A DNA stretch of 64,000 nucleotides from Albula goreensis. Its lineage: Eukaryota; Chordata; Actinopteri; Albuliformes; Albulidae. The translations under genes were made by a program, and so were the position numbers. Every line of letters begins with the position of its first letter. The first letter of the stretch is position 1. Positions 38,976 to 51,838 of this stretch are shown in pieces. The stretch covers positions 22,810,575-22,874,574 of the forward strand of contig CM040758.1 in the NCBI GenBank assembly GCA_022829145.1, in the 5' to 3' direction. The notes beneath the pieces are model-generated. The model did no database searches and was not told where the DNA came from. It saw only the letters and a program-made list of their open reading frames with translations.

Positions 38976-41799
38976 ATAAGGAGAAAGGCCCCTAGGCATA
39001 ATTTGCAGGGGACTGGGGATCTGTCCCTCGTCAATAATCGTGACCCAGTAACCTGATAACCAAAGTAACCAAGTAATTTAATGCTGTATGTGCAAACATT
39101 GAACAAGCCCCCCCCCAACCCCCACTTCATTTAATGGTAAAATGAAAAGTACACCCTTGGAAAGGCCAGTGAGACCCTACTCAGTTTGTTATGACATGGA
39201 CACATACCAAGATACACTGAGCTTGGTGTCTTATCCTTTTGGCCATGTCTGTGACAAATCAAATGTGATCACAGAGATTTCTGCAGCAGTTGCCATGGCA
39301 ATTCCAAAGCCTGTGTCATTTTCCCCTTGTCATTAAGATGGTATTAAAATATTTATTTATGTATCTGGGGAAAAAGCATATATTCCTCAATTGCATTGCA
39401 TTTGTTAAATATTTTTTGTGATAATTATATCATGCTAACTGCATATAAGCGCATATGCGTGCATTCATATTGCAAATCATATCAATATTCAGACTCTGAC
39501 CTCTCTCAGCGAGCAGAAATTCACAGGCCGAGTCCAAGCTGTCAGAGTTAAGTGAACTACGCCTTATTTCCATTGAGTTTGTTGTACTTTTTACCCATGC
39601 TGGCTCTCAGGAGACATCTCTACTGCCTCCAGTAGAAACACAGGCACTTTATCAAAGCTATGAATGGGCTCCCAGTGGTGTATTCAGTAACCTGTAGCCA
39701 TCAGAGTGGGGGATTGCTCAAGTCTTGCCCCATGGGCTCAGGGGCTACCGGAGGAGACGCGTCCAGGAAACCGATGGGGAAAGGAGGAGAAGGAGGAGGG
39801 AGAGCGAGAGGAGGAACATTTTCTCAAGGTAGTCACCAGCCGCCCCCGCCCCCCCCGCACCTCACGTGTTAAACATTCCAATTTTGTGTTCGATCGTTGC
39901 GGGGGTGTCGTCTCAGAGCAGGCTTCAGAGTAGGTGCAGGGTTGTATTCCCGACCAGTGCTGAAACACAATGAATCAGCTAATCAAGGTTTTTGATTGAA
40001 GATTTGTTGAATTAGCGGATTCAATACTGGGGCTATAACAAAAACCTCTGTTTGAATGCATTTGTGGTAAGTTTAAAAGTGATGCCCCTTCTAGCTTGCT
40101 TCTCAGGAATAGGCACTGAAGATTGAAAGACCTTTAATATACTGTCCATTTATGTTAGCAATGTTTAATAATGTTTCTCCACTTGATGCTTTATCACTAC
40201 TGCGCTACATGCTATTCTGTCATCAATGGTTTCCTTTCAGCTTCTGTGATATGCATTCCATATCTTGGCTTTGTGGCCTGGTAAGTCAAAAACAGCTCTC
40301 GAGTGAATAAAGAATAAATAACACACTACATTAAAAAAAGAATCCACTCGATGCTGATAAAGAAATCCTGAGGTTTCAGTTTAACAGCTGTGAAAAAACC
40401 GGAGCTTCCAGTAACAGTGCTTCAATGGGTATCTGGTACAGTAGGTGCCAGCGGCCCCCAAAATCCTGAGGATGGCGGTTTTTGACACAATATGTGGATC
40501 ATCCTAACCTAATCCTGCCATTTAAAAAAAAAAAAAAAAAAACTTGTGAATGACATTATTTGTCTTTTCTCACCACTGAAAGATAAATGAATATAAAGTG
40601 GTCCAGTACAGCATTTTTTTTTCCAGCACAGGTTTACTCATTTATGCATTTTGTATTTTTGATCTCCCATACACTCTGATGACCCTCATTATTGGTGAAG
40701 CATCCTTCAAACAGTAAGTACACTGTAGCAATATTATAGAAATGGTGATCTGATGAAGAGATATTTACAGTCATTTATGTAAAAAAAAGTCTCATTATAT
40801 ATAATAGATGTTATCTGCATGAAAAATAGAGAATTAATTGGATGTATGCTACTCACTGCCATTTGCATGTCATGTTTTAAAAGAGGCTGTTTTGATGTAC
40901 CTAAATAATGGCCTTCTTAAAGTGGAACAAACTTGGTATTCATGTACAGTAACTTCACCCTCTGTGTACCCTGACTATAATCAAAACTACTGTACAACTA
41001 CTACTGCAAAATCCACTACTTTAACTCAGTGGCCTACGTCGGTCCTGGAGAACCTCTGAGTGCTCTGGCTATCATTTCCAGTTTAACATCAGCAAATTAG
41101 GGAATTAACTGTGTAATGAACTACTTAAATTGATTAAGTGCTGAGTTAAAAAACCAGCATGCCCTCCTCTCCCCAGTCTTTGTACCCCTGCTTTCTTTCC
41201 AATTTAAATGAATGCAACTGTGGCAGAATCAAGACTCAAGACCTTTGTCTTTTGTGTAATTGCATGTCTTTGTTTTAACATGCTACCACGTTGTTTTATA
41301 GTCATGTTTCCTTATTTTTCCACTGAGTACTTGACAGAATTTACATTGTACTACAGTGTTACTATGGATTAATGCTGCCTGCCTCTCATCCTGGGTTGTG
41401 TCCAAAAAGTTTTCCTATTCGCCATATAGTACACTGTATAGGGATTCGGCCTATGAGGCTACTGCTAACTCCATACATAACCCACTATGTAGCGAACGAG
41501 GAGTCGTTTTGCACACGGCCCTGGTGTTCCACAGTTCCATGGTTTTAGAGATGCCGCTCTGCCACCAGTGAGTTAAATTCAAGCTCCTGTCCAATAAAAC
41601 CCTCCAATTAAGGCAATAAAACTGAGTTAAGATTGTAATTGAATTTGACCAGGGGCCAGAAACCGGTAGATCTCCTTCGGATTCCACAGTCACTGGTAAA
41701 TTATCTCCTAAATACAGCAGGTTTCAAAGTACATTACCGAGTGATTTCTTCAAATGCCATCTTTTGTAATGATTAAGGAATTGGAGTGTTTGTCCTTTG

Positions 41800-41960
41800 G
41801 CACCCATCCGCTCACCACTAAAAAGCACATTTAGCTAATGTGGCAGGCTGGGAATTTGCCCCTCTGTCCCACACAGATATGCAGAGAAGCCTGTAATGGG
41901 CCTCGATGCTTCTCATTTGTACATCGCAGCTGTTGTTGTTATATCCAGTCACTCAAGAGC
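41800..41960. promoter_or_regulatory. Candidate conserved non-coding block
   Basis: Complex sequence with 'atttagctaatgtggcagg' and 'gtaatgggcctcgatgc' phrases, lacking repeats and open frames. It resembles vertebrate enhancer-type sequence by texture only. Confidence 0.22.
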
Positions 41961-42236
41961 AAAAGTCGTTTTTTTTTTTTTCATTAAAGCTAGCTCAGGG
42001 AAGACTGTATGAAATCAACTATTGATTTTTCATAACAACATCGTATCAGTCTGGGCTGCTCCTATTCTGCCAAGCTCCTTACACACATAATATACCGTTC
42101 TTCAGCAGCAATAACCCGCAATGCAATATAGATGATCCCACTCCCTACATACAAGAGCAGAGAAACATATTGCTGACAGGATTTATTCAATATGACAAGG
42201 AAATCCCATGAGACAAATTTTCATGCCATATTTACA

Positions 42237-42279
42237 GTGTGTGTGTGTGTGTGTGTGTGTGTGAGTGTGTGTGTGTGTT
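42237..42279. repeat. (GT)n microsatellite
   Basis: A GT run with one GA interruption and a short degenerate tail. Confidence 0.9.
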
Positions 42280-42758
42280 TGTATGTGCACGTCCATGAGA
42301 GAAATCGTTTATCATTTGCATTTTGTTATTGAAAAACTGTCTAGAACAGAACCACATTATATTGAAAATATATTATATTATATATATTATATTAATAGAA
42401 AAAAACATATATAAACATTATGTGATTCTAAAGACAAAATCGTTATTGGAACAAGATCTACTGTACAACAACTTCCATAGTTTTGAATATCCGTACACAA
42501 CAGATGTGGTAATATATGTATTTATTAGTTGTATTAGTCATAAAGAAATTCTGATAGTTACAGTTAAAACAGTGGCTTAATTTCAGATTCCAAGAATCAC
42601 TTTCTAAATTCTGCCTCTTCTAATTTACAACATGTCTTGGTGACTGGAATTGGGAGTTAATATCCTTATTTATGGGACTCATAACTAAGTCATAACTATG
42701 CCTAGTTTATCACTCTGTTGCGGTATGTCTTCTGGGTATCTGCTTTGCGAATAAAACA

Positions 42759-43256
42759 GTGGTCGCTGGTCAAGCAACCAGTGAGTCTCTGTACTTGGTA
42801 TATGAAATGATAAGACCGCCCCAGTCGACCAAACCCACTATCAGAGGTCTGCAGGTGTCAATCAGACTGCAGGAGGCCGAGGCCATAAAAGTTGACAAAA
42901 CTGTACAGACGATCTATCAGAAACCGAACTCCTGGAGCCAAGACTCTGGGTTAAATGCAAAGAGCGGACTTTCATACAACGCTACAAGTGCTGAGATGGC
43001 TGTTTTCGGGAGGCTGCAGTCTCTGCAATGCAAACCAGATGCAGGCTGGGGTCAGAGCCCCAAAGCCACAGGGACTTGGGGAAGGGCATTAAATTCAAAC
43101 AGAAGTGACACTCTGGGTGGCCACTACACATACACAATGAGGATGACTCCTGTTTCCTGCAGGCCTTGCAAAGTCATTCAGCTTTGTCTGAAGGGTAACA
43201 GTTATCCTGAACTGCAGCGAGGGTGGGGAACTGTTGTGATGATTATCAAACTATGA
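42759..43256 (+). other. Longest unexplained ORF in the desert (165 codons), function unknown
   Basis: An ATG-to-stop frame beginning MVAGQATSESLYL, with no signal peptide, membrane span or recognisable domain. It has three Trp-Gly-containing stretches and normal amino-acid balance. No acceptor/donor pair or close polyadenylation signal was seen. Random expectation for a 33-kb non-coding stretch allows an ORF of this size, so I do not call it a gene. Confidence 0.15.
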
Positions 43257-44929
43257 GTACAGGTGGTGATTTGTCTGAATTTTTCAGCCGTCCACAAACT
43301 AGATTCACGGGACAGATTTTTAATATACGAGTTTATATAATGCCTGTGAAAGCAGTGTTTTTGATGGTAAGCCAATCCATATTTCAGAGTGGAGCCCTGC
43401 TGATCCCCCTGTCAGCGATTTAATATGGCGAATCACAACCTTTTCGAGGTGGGACCGGTAAATCAGACATTTCCCAAATCCCACTGGCAGGCTGGTGGGT
43501 TGGTTTCTGTCTGACAGTGGCTGTGTTGAGCAGACAGGCATGGGAATGAGCACTATAGACCTGTGAGAGAGTACAATCAGATGGCCCTTCTGAGATTTCC
43601 ATAGACAACTTTGATTAGTGCAGTGTTGTGAGACTGAAGCTGGCAGTTACACACTTGGAGGAAGTGAGGATACAGGAGGAGGTGCTAACAGGAAGTTTCA
43701 TCAGCCAGCCAATGAAAAGTGCTTCAGGAATCTTGAACTAAAAACATAAATCACCCCCACCCCCCACCCCCACCCCCCCGGGCCCCAATTTTCTGGGCCT
43801 TTACATGGCCTCACAGAATAAACGTACAGGTGTGTAATTTGGCTGTAGGTCTTATTATTGGGTGGTCACTAAGATGGGAAGATGGGTCTGACAAGTTTGG
43901 TTCAGGTGAGTAAAAAGGGGGAGGGGAATGGCCATTTTTCAACACATTTAAATTTACAGCTGGCCAACACCTTTCTGTTTGACATTGAAACTGTTTACAT
44001 ATTGGTAGAATTAATATATCCATCCTTCAAACCACTAATTTGGGATACATATATTGGTATAACAATCTCTAGTCTATGAATCTCGTTGGTTCAGTGCATG
44101 TATGTAGCAGTACTTGTCTCTCAGCATGAGACTGACTCAGAATAATCTTCCTAAATTACAAAGAGAGCTTGTTTGTCTTTTGATCGTTCAGATCCCTTAA
44201 TTGCATAATCAACACATACTGTGCAATTTTGATAACTTGCGAATTGAAAATCAATCCTTTGACTTCCAGACTGATTAAAATGTTTCTTCTTTTTGAAACA
44301 GATGGGTAAAAGTTAAACTCAGAATAGGCCTGATTTTCAATAGGAATGCCGTGCATTTGATTGGAGAGATCTCAATTTATTTTTATGCTCTGTGGAGCCT
44401 AGTGTCAGGGTCGATTCATATTTAATTCAGTCAGTTAAGGAAATGAACTGAAATTCAATTCATTAATCAAAAAGGGCCTCAGAACATTATGCCTATTTTT
44501 CAATTGCTGAATTGACTGGATTGATGTGGAACAGACCCAAACATTGGTGCCATGTATAAAATAAGTCTCAATCTTCTGGCCCAAGGCAACCTTCTGCATA
44601 AATCTGTATTCCTACTCAAATCAAAATATCAGACATATAAAAGGTGCTTAAAATTCTTGTTTCTTAGAATTCATTTTTACCCTGTGAGCTGTGTTGATAT
44701 ACTCATTCCTCTTTTTATTCACTAAAGCACATCAATTGTTTACCCCTGAACCCTTTCCACTTGTACAGAACAGCAAATCTTTATTTATGGTAATAGACAT
44801 AATAAATACCATGATACACTTCATTCATTTCAGACGAAAAAAGGAAAAAGAGGAAGCAGAAAAATAAGCAAAAAACAAAGATATGATTTAATCAAACAGT
44901 ACTTAACATACCAATGTGTCTCTTTCAAT

Positions 44930-45200
44930 CGAACTATGCCGCTGTTTGAACCCATTGACGGTTTTGTTGTGTTTCTCTCCTTCAATATTTGACATAAACA
45001 CAGCCGACGCTACCTCAGAGAGGTAAATAGCACATCGGACGTGGTCAGCAGGAACAGCCAAAGCAAACTCATTGAGGTGATAATTATACCTCGTTCTCCT
45101 CTGAGCCGGGGAAGAGCCGATTGTCTTTCGGAGAACGAACGTGCAATTTGAGCTGTGTAAACAACAGGGACCCGCTGCTGTTTGCATTCATTGCGTTCGG
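44930..45200. promoter_or_regulatory. Candidate conserved non-coding block
   Basis: High-complexity segment containing 'tgtgtaaacaaca' (forkhead-like) and 'aatatttgacataaacaca'. The minus strand carries a 94-codon open frame that matches no family I know, so a coding origin cannot be wholly excluded. Confidence 0.25.
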
Positions 45201-45236
45201 GGAGAGCCTGTTGCGCCAGTGACAGGGTTTTAGCCT

Positions 45237-45241
<5 letters not shown>

Positions 45242-45303
<62 letters not shown>
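45242..45303. repeat. (TC)n microsatellite, about 62 bp
   Basis: Near-perfect CT dinucleotide run flanked by C-rich sequence. Confidence 0.95.
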
Positions 45304-45308
<5 letters not shown>

Positions 45309-47589
45309 CCTTGTTACGTTGTCAGGACTTTTTTCTTGTCCATGTTTAGTTTCTCTTTCATTTTGCGTGTGCCATTTAAAGGGTAGGTCATGGGGTACAC
45401 TAATTTTGGGTTACTTGTTTCTGCCATGATTTTAATTAATTAATTCGTGTTTTGTACGGGTAAAATGGTTAGTTATGTGTATTATCCCAGTAAAGTCTTA
45501 AGTCAATGTTAAACTCACTCACTCTCTGCCCAGACCAGATGCACTTTCGAGCTTCTCCTGTGAGTGGCGCTGTGCCCAAGGCATTCGGGGGGTCTCTTTT
45601 ACTTCCCACGGTACCTGCCATTGAATGTTTTCCATTCTCTCTCAGCGAAGCTTATCAAAGGGAAACAGATAGACACATTTCACTGCAGAAAACCATATTA
45701 AAGGGACAGCATTGTGTTGAAAGTGCGAGCATGTCGGCGGCAGGCACAGTTCGCGCGCAGGGACGTTTAGGTGAACCCGGGGGGTGGAGGAGCGGAGGGG
45801 GGCGGGTTATGTGGTATGACACTGTGCTGTAAAAGAACACTCTTTTCATCTTTTCTGAAAATACCAAAGCATGAGAAAATATCTTCAAATGGCACAAATA
45901 AATTGATTTTATATTGCCGTTATTGTTGAGAACCAGCACCCTCTGTGTTAGATAAACATGGAAGGCAGGAAAAACGAATCTGTCTGATACGCCACAGTTG
46001 TGGGCGCGTGGCGATCCTGACACGCGGGCCTCCCATCAGTTAGAAAAAAAAAGACTTCAACGGTTGATTTTTAGTCATAATTTTGAAATATGACACTGAA
46101 TTGAAGCCATACAGTGGAATACTATTCACTATTACTATGCTACTTGTAAACACATTTCAAAAGTGTGATTGAAATGGGTACATTTCCTTGTGTATTTAAA
46201 ACCACTGGTATGATTTCACCGTAAATACATGAACTGCACTGTCTTTGCAGTTTCCAGCTTCCAGAATATGCAAGATGAAATATTAAGGACTAGAAATATA
46301 TGGTGGTTATGAATGTATAAATAAAATAAAATAAAATGGTCTCTTACACATTAATGAAACCATGTAATTCATGTTTGCTTTTATCTAATACTGTGAAATA
46401 TTGTGTTTGCACATAGTCTTATGTATATAAAAAAATAATCTTCTATGAATTTTACAGATACAATAAGAATAAAGCTACATGACCATGACAACTGAACTGA
46501 ACTGTAGATCATACCAGCTTTATTGCCTTATGTTGCATTTAGAATCTCATACATTCCCCTACATGTCTTCTGTACAATATAATATACAATATTGTATAAG
46601 TAGGATTTGTTTCTGGAATGCTGAAGTATGTATGCATGTGCTGGTCTGAGGGATGAGAATGATGATCTCTGTTTTCTGTAATCCTGCACCATGGTAGCTG
46701 ATTTCAGAACCTTAGCTGCTCGGTGGGAATTCAGGACTCAATTACATTTTGTGAAATGATTTTTGACCCGAGAGCAGCTTTGCCCCATAGGCAGAATCAC
46801 TCTGATTGGCTGAGTGAAGAATGAAGGTGTGGATTGAAATTGATTGGTTTACACTTGGGTTTAGGGAGGGGTCTGAAAAGTGACCTCAGGGTGCATTTTC
46901 ATGCACTTCAAATGGCTTTATCCACCAAATGAAACCCTGTGAGTTTCTCCTATACTGGAGGTGCACACGTCATTTTTAATTCAGGTGGCACAGACACTAC
47001 CTGTCAAAACAAAACTCCATTCAAGTACATCATGACCTCAGGAGTTAAATTCAAAGTTCAATCTGAATCAAGCCAAAAGCTGCTTGTACAGACATAGGTT
47101 CTTTTTGATGTGCATTAATAGAATAAGTATACCATTTTCATATGAAAATACCTAAGCACAATTTTTGTATGCAGACATGTAAACAAACGACTGTGATATT
47201 ACCAAGTTTTTATTAGGCAACATTATACTACATTACATAGAATAAAGGTGAATGACTAATTGTAAAAGTAAAGGAAATGTTAAATATTAAACAGTTAAAA
47301 ATAAGCATGTTTGCTGGCAAAACATTGTTTATATCATAGCATTAAAACTCACAGGAGGGTGTCAGAAATCATGAAACAAATGCATAAATTACAATCGGTT
47401 AGAGTCCATAAGCTGGAACCAGAAGAGACAGAGAAGCTCCTTTCAGATAATCATCCTAAGCATGGCTTTCATCACTATCACATCATTCAATCGAAAGAAG
47501 GGTCAGTCATGTCGCTGTGTCTTATTTTGTAACATTACAGACCTTCAGGAACATCACATTTTAATTACCTCAGAGAGACTGGCTGTGTG

Positions 47590-47880
47590 TTTAAACGAAA
47601 AAAAACCAGTGGGTTATTTCTCTCCCCATAATTAAAGTGGCTTCATGAGAAGTTCACTATTGGTTATGCCATCACAATTTAGTAGAAAGGAGCTAGTCGC
47701 TAATGAGAAGCCCTTGGCTCACTCCTTAATCACACAAAGTAATCAAAACAAGCTTACTATAATTGTCAAATAAAGTTCTCTGCCTCCCCTATTTGTTGCT
47801 CCCTGGTGGCCTTTGTTTATAATATATAATAAAAAAGGTAAATCTGCTCTGGGAAATGCCACTAATCACTCACTCCTTGA
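47590..47880. promoter_or_regulatory. Candidate conserved non-coding block
   Basis: Complex AT-balanced sequence with 'ccataattaaagtgg', 'cctttgtttata' (SOX/TCF-like) and two similar phrases around 'ctcactcctt.atca' (about 47719-47733 and 47870-47884). It lacks repeats and open frames. Confidence 0.28.
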
Positions 47881-49010
47881 TCATTTAAACAACCTTATTT
47901 TGTAGAAATGCTTATTTTAAAATACAGGGCTGAAAAACAGAAAATAGCATGATATTGTACACAACCAAAAGTCCATGTCCCTCTCAGATAAGTCAAATTT
48001 TTTCTGAAAATGAAGTAAGCTTTTTTTGTGGTTGCCAGTGCAATGAAAAAAGACATAGATTGAGCAGCCACAAATGACTGCACACCATTTGAGTATGTGT
48101 TGAACATCTCCTGTGCCATGTGAAGGAGTAGCCTTCACTGTTGAAATGGCTGTGATCTTTGCTTAAATGTGTGCCAGGTGCATTTTTTTTGTTAATTTGA
48201 GAACATGATCAGTTGCCAGCCTTGTGTCTTCCCTGAAATTGATAAATTGAATGGAATGTTAACATGTGAGTCATTGTGGGCCTACTTAATGACAGGTGTG
48301 TTGTCTCAGGGGAAAGGGTTTTTGGCAACCATTTGTAAAATGGCATGAAAATGTTTGTAGCCTTTCTAAAGGAATGTTTTAAATGATTGTGAAATGAAAT
48401 TGTAACCGGTTATGTGAACTTAAGTATGTAGGTATGTAGGTATTGTCAAGCTTAACATCAAATAAACCCTTTTTTAAATATATATTGGCTCTGATGGTTT
48501 AAGAAAAACCCTATGCTATTGTCCGAGGCAACGGCCATCTTCATGACATGCCACCTTATCCAATGGTGGCAGTGTGCATGTAGGTACTTTGTGCTTTATT
48601 TTGTTGAGTGAGACTCACAGCTTGGACTCAATCAAAAGTAGTCATGAACTTTTACCCCACAGTTAAATGCAAGTATCCCTTTTTCTTTTTCTTAGCAAAT
48701 GCAGCTTGGTGAGTTCAGCACTTTCCCAAACGTACTCTTCCATATATGTTTGTAAAGAGAAATGAAGGACGACTTGCATTCATGTGCAAGTAAAAGTTAA
48801 GGACGGATGTCTGTGGGTGTGGGGTGTAGCTCCTTTGTGCGTATGTACTCAAGGACAGAGCCCTATTCCACAGTAAAATGTGTGAATAAATCTCATCTGA
48901 AAGGCCTGTATACGCTATCAGTTATTGGTTTCCTCATGAGGCAGGCACTCTGAACAGTAGCCCATTAGAGAGGTAGCACCTCCTGACACACTTCCTAACT
49001 GCTTTTGGAG

Positions 49011-49040
49011 AATCTAATCTAATCTAATCTAATCTGATCT
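49011..49040. repeat. (AATCT)n pentanucleotide repeat
   Basis: Five perfect AATCT units followed by one GATCT. Confidence 0.9.
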
Positions 49041-49379
49041 AAGGGAAATCTCATGGTGTGGAAAATTCTAGCTAATCTACCGGTGACCAGATGGAAGGCA
49101 GCAATATGCTGGATCAACAGAAAATGAGTTATTTCATTTTGCTGACCCAAGTTCAGAACAGGTCCTGCTTGGCTAAGCTCTTGTTTTTTTTTTTTTTTTT
49201 TTTGTTTTGTTTTCAGAGATGCTGACTGCAATGTGGACGACACAGAGGAACCAGCTCTGAGACAATAGATGCTACCACAGCCCTGCTCCATCAGGAGCTC
49301 TGTGTATTCTGCTTTTTCTTACAATCAATATTTTGATTAGTTAAGATCCATATTTTAGTGTCACTGCAGGTTAGTGAAA

Positions 49380-49560
49380 ATAAAATAACGAGTTGCCGGA
49401 GAACTGACCTGACTGTATAAAACTCCTTCGGTGAATATGGGAGAATTTATTCTGTTTGACGGGAATACCCAATCCATTCTGGCATCAACCTGCACAAGCC
49501 ATTAAAATCATCTCATTAAAACCAATTAACAGCTCGTTATACATCATACATACAGTACAG
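49380..49560. promoter_or_regulatory. Candidate conserved non-coding block
   Basis: Contains 'cattaaaatcatctcatta' followed by 'aaccaattaacagctcgtta', which are homeodomain-like cores in a complex background. Confidence 0.25.
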
Positions 49561-50954
49561 TGTTATGGTCAGAATGAAAACCAGCATACAAACGCACTCA
49601 CAGGATCAGGGCTGGAAGCCCGTGTTCACCTACAGCATACAAAAATGAGTTTTCAGTGTCATAAACGACAGCAGCTCTTGCTGCAAAAACCTACAATATA
49701 CCATTAAATACTTAAGCAGCTACAGGAGGAAGATTAGTGCCGTAGAACAGGGTGGACGGCCTTTCCCACAGAGAGGCAGGGTGGCCGCAGTTTTTCATTT
49801 CAGCCCAACAGGAACACACCTCAGTCCTGGTGTGTTAGGTATTCTCTTGATTTCGGTTTTCACACCATGGATTACCTGTAAAAAGGTGAAGAGGTCCTTG
49901 GTTGTGATGACAGGCTGCAGGCTGAGTAGAAAAAAATGGTCCTTTAAGAGGTAAATTGATCTGAGGGTATAATGTTAAAATGTAGCAATAACTGTGGGTA
50001 TTCATCCCAGTTCAAAAATTCAGTTCCTCCTTTACGTTCCTCAAAAAATGATGTTGTAGGATCTAAGTCATGCTCAGTGCAGTATCAGCATAGCACCTCT
50101 TGTTTTGAGGGGAAGAATAAACCTGTCAGGCTGTCATGGAGACCGGGAGACAATGACGGATTGTGTTTTCACTCAACGTCACTTTTAGCATTAAATAAAG
50201 TCTGACTCACCACTTGTCATTGCAACTCTGCTTTGGATCAAAGTATAAAGCGGTGAATGTGAAGTTCAAAACATCACCATATTTTGAAATAATTCCATTG
50301 TTGTTCTCACATTTTTTTTTTGTGGTAAAATTTTGCATATAGTTCAGTCATTTGCGTAGAGTGCTAATTCCAGATATTAACAGTCATGATCAGTTTTACA
50401 TTCAGGCACAGGGCAGATGGACTTTCCCAGAGTCACATACATTCATACAACTAAATATTTGCTGGGGCAGTTTGGGTAGTGTACCTGGCTCAAAGTGACA
50501 ATCATGACAATGACCTACCTAGAAACAATCTACCTGAGTGAACCAACAACCTTGGTGGTACAAGCCTATCTCCCAAGCCAGTATACTGCAGTGTCACCCT
50601 GGCATAATTACATTTGTTATTACATAGAGGGAATACAGTGCGTCCATGCTGGATACAGCAGACGCAGAATGAGTTATGCATGTTTGTCATGTAGGGACCC
50701 CAACAACACCATTATTCAGTTAATTCCATGAGCTCCTTCAACACCACTCTCTGCTTTGTTTTTATGAGCATTACTCTGGGTAAAATGAAGTTGAGATGTT
50801 TGCTGGAATCTGCCTTTAACTTGGTTCAACTCAGCATCCCATTGTTCTGCTTCAATAGTTTATTACATGGTTAAGTCACCTTACCTGTTGTGTAGTTTTT
50901 CTTTATGGGAAAGCTTAGAGGGATACAGATGAAGAGGTCACAAACATTTAAGGG

Positions 50955-51042
50955 TTGGAGGTGGGACTTGAAACCAGTCTCCCAGGAATGCAACATGTGG
51001 TTGAGACAGCTGCTCAGCTGACTGAGCTATGTAGTCTCCCAC
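50955..51042 (-). ncRNA. tRNA-like sequence (probable tRNA-derived SINE head or pseudogene)
   Basis: On the minus strand an A-box-like 'tagctcagtcagctgagcag' (about 51012-51031) is followed by a B-box-like 'ggtttcaagtccc' (about 50963-50975), at a spacing close to tRNA geometry. An extra base in the B box and no clean acceptor stem argue against a functional tRNA. A SINE tail was not resolved. Confidence 0.45.
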
Positions 51043-51438
51043 CTGTTAGTTTTAAGATGAAAACAAACCCGTAGACCCAACCGTGATCCAGTCCAAGGAA
51101 CGCCATACAAATCCCTTTTCCAGGGATACAGTTTCAAATAATGTTGCATATTATGTTCACAATCAGAAACAGGATGTCAGCTAACAATTTATGGAAGCTC
51201 TGATACTCTCGGTTTGGTGACTGTCATTTTTAGAGTCTTGTTCAGAAATTAATTTTCCTGGTTTTATAGGTTGCGGCTGTTGTAGTGCGGTACTACATGT
51301 GTCGCTACTGTAAACGTCTGCATTTCAGGCCTCATCGGGCCATCCATTAAAGCACATAAAACATAAAATATTTTTTTTTATAATACCTGCATTTGATAGC
51401 ATACACATGCATGCACAAGCACACAAATGCACACAAAT

Positions 51439-51440
<2 letters not shown>

Positions 51441-51530
<90 letters not shown>

Positions 51531-51539
51531 ACACACACA
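51441..51539. repeat. Long (CA)n microsatellite, about 99 bp
   Basis: CA run with a single 'ca-ta-ca' interruption near its 3' end. The open frames across it encode only Thr/His or Cys/Val repeats and are artefacts. Confidence 0.97.
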
Positions 51540-51707
51540 AGCAAATTATCAACGGTTACCAATATCATCATATCACTAATTTTCTTTGTTTAAATATGCC
51601 TACAATATGCTTTGGCTTTCTTGACTCTCAACCAAAGCATAAATACAATGAAAGGGAGTGAATTATTTGTCCTCTGGCCTCCCTCAGCCTTTACTGTGTA
51701 AATACCC

Positions 51708-51838
<131 letters not shown>

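Larger units (their letters stand above)
33761..42758. other. Gene desert, proximal part
   Basis: Nine kilobases without a convincing exon. Contents noted separately are candidate conserved blocks (34085-34540, 41800-41960), a 38-bp tandem repeat at 38862-38975, small (CA)n and (GT)n tracts (35679-35701, 42237-42279) and homopolymers. The remainder is AT-rich single-copy-looking DNA. Confidence 0.5.
43257..50954. other. Gene desert, middle part
   Basis: No convincing exon. Contents noted separately are a (TC)n tract at 45242-45303, candidate regulatory blocks near 44930-45200, 47590-47880 and 49380-49560, and an (AATCT)n run at 49011-49040. A GC-rich CpG-containing segment at about 45540-45815 may mark a promoter but has no recognised gene. 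Confidence 0.5.
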
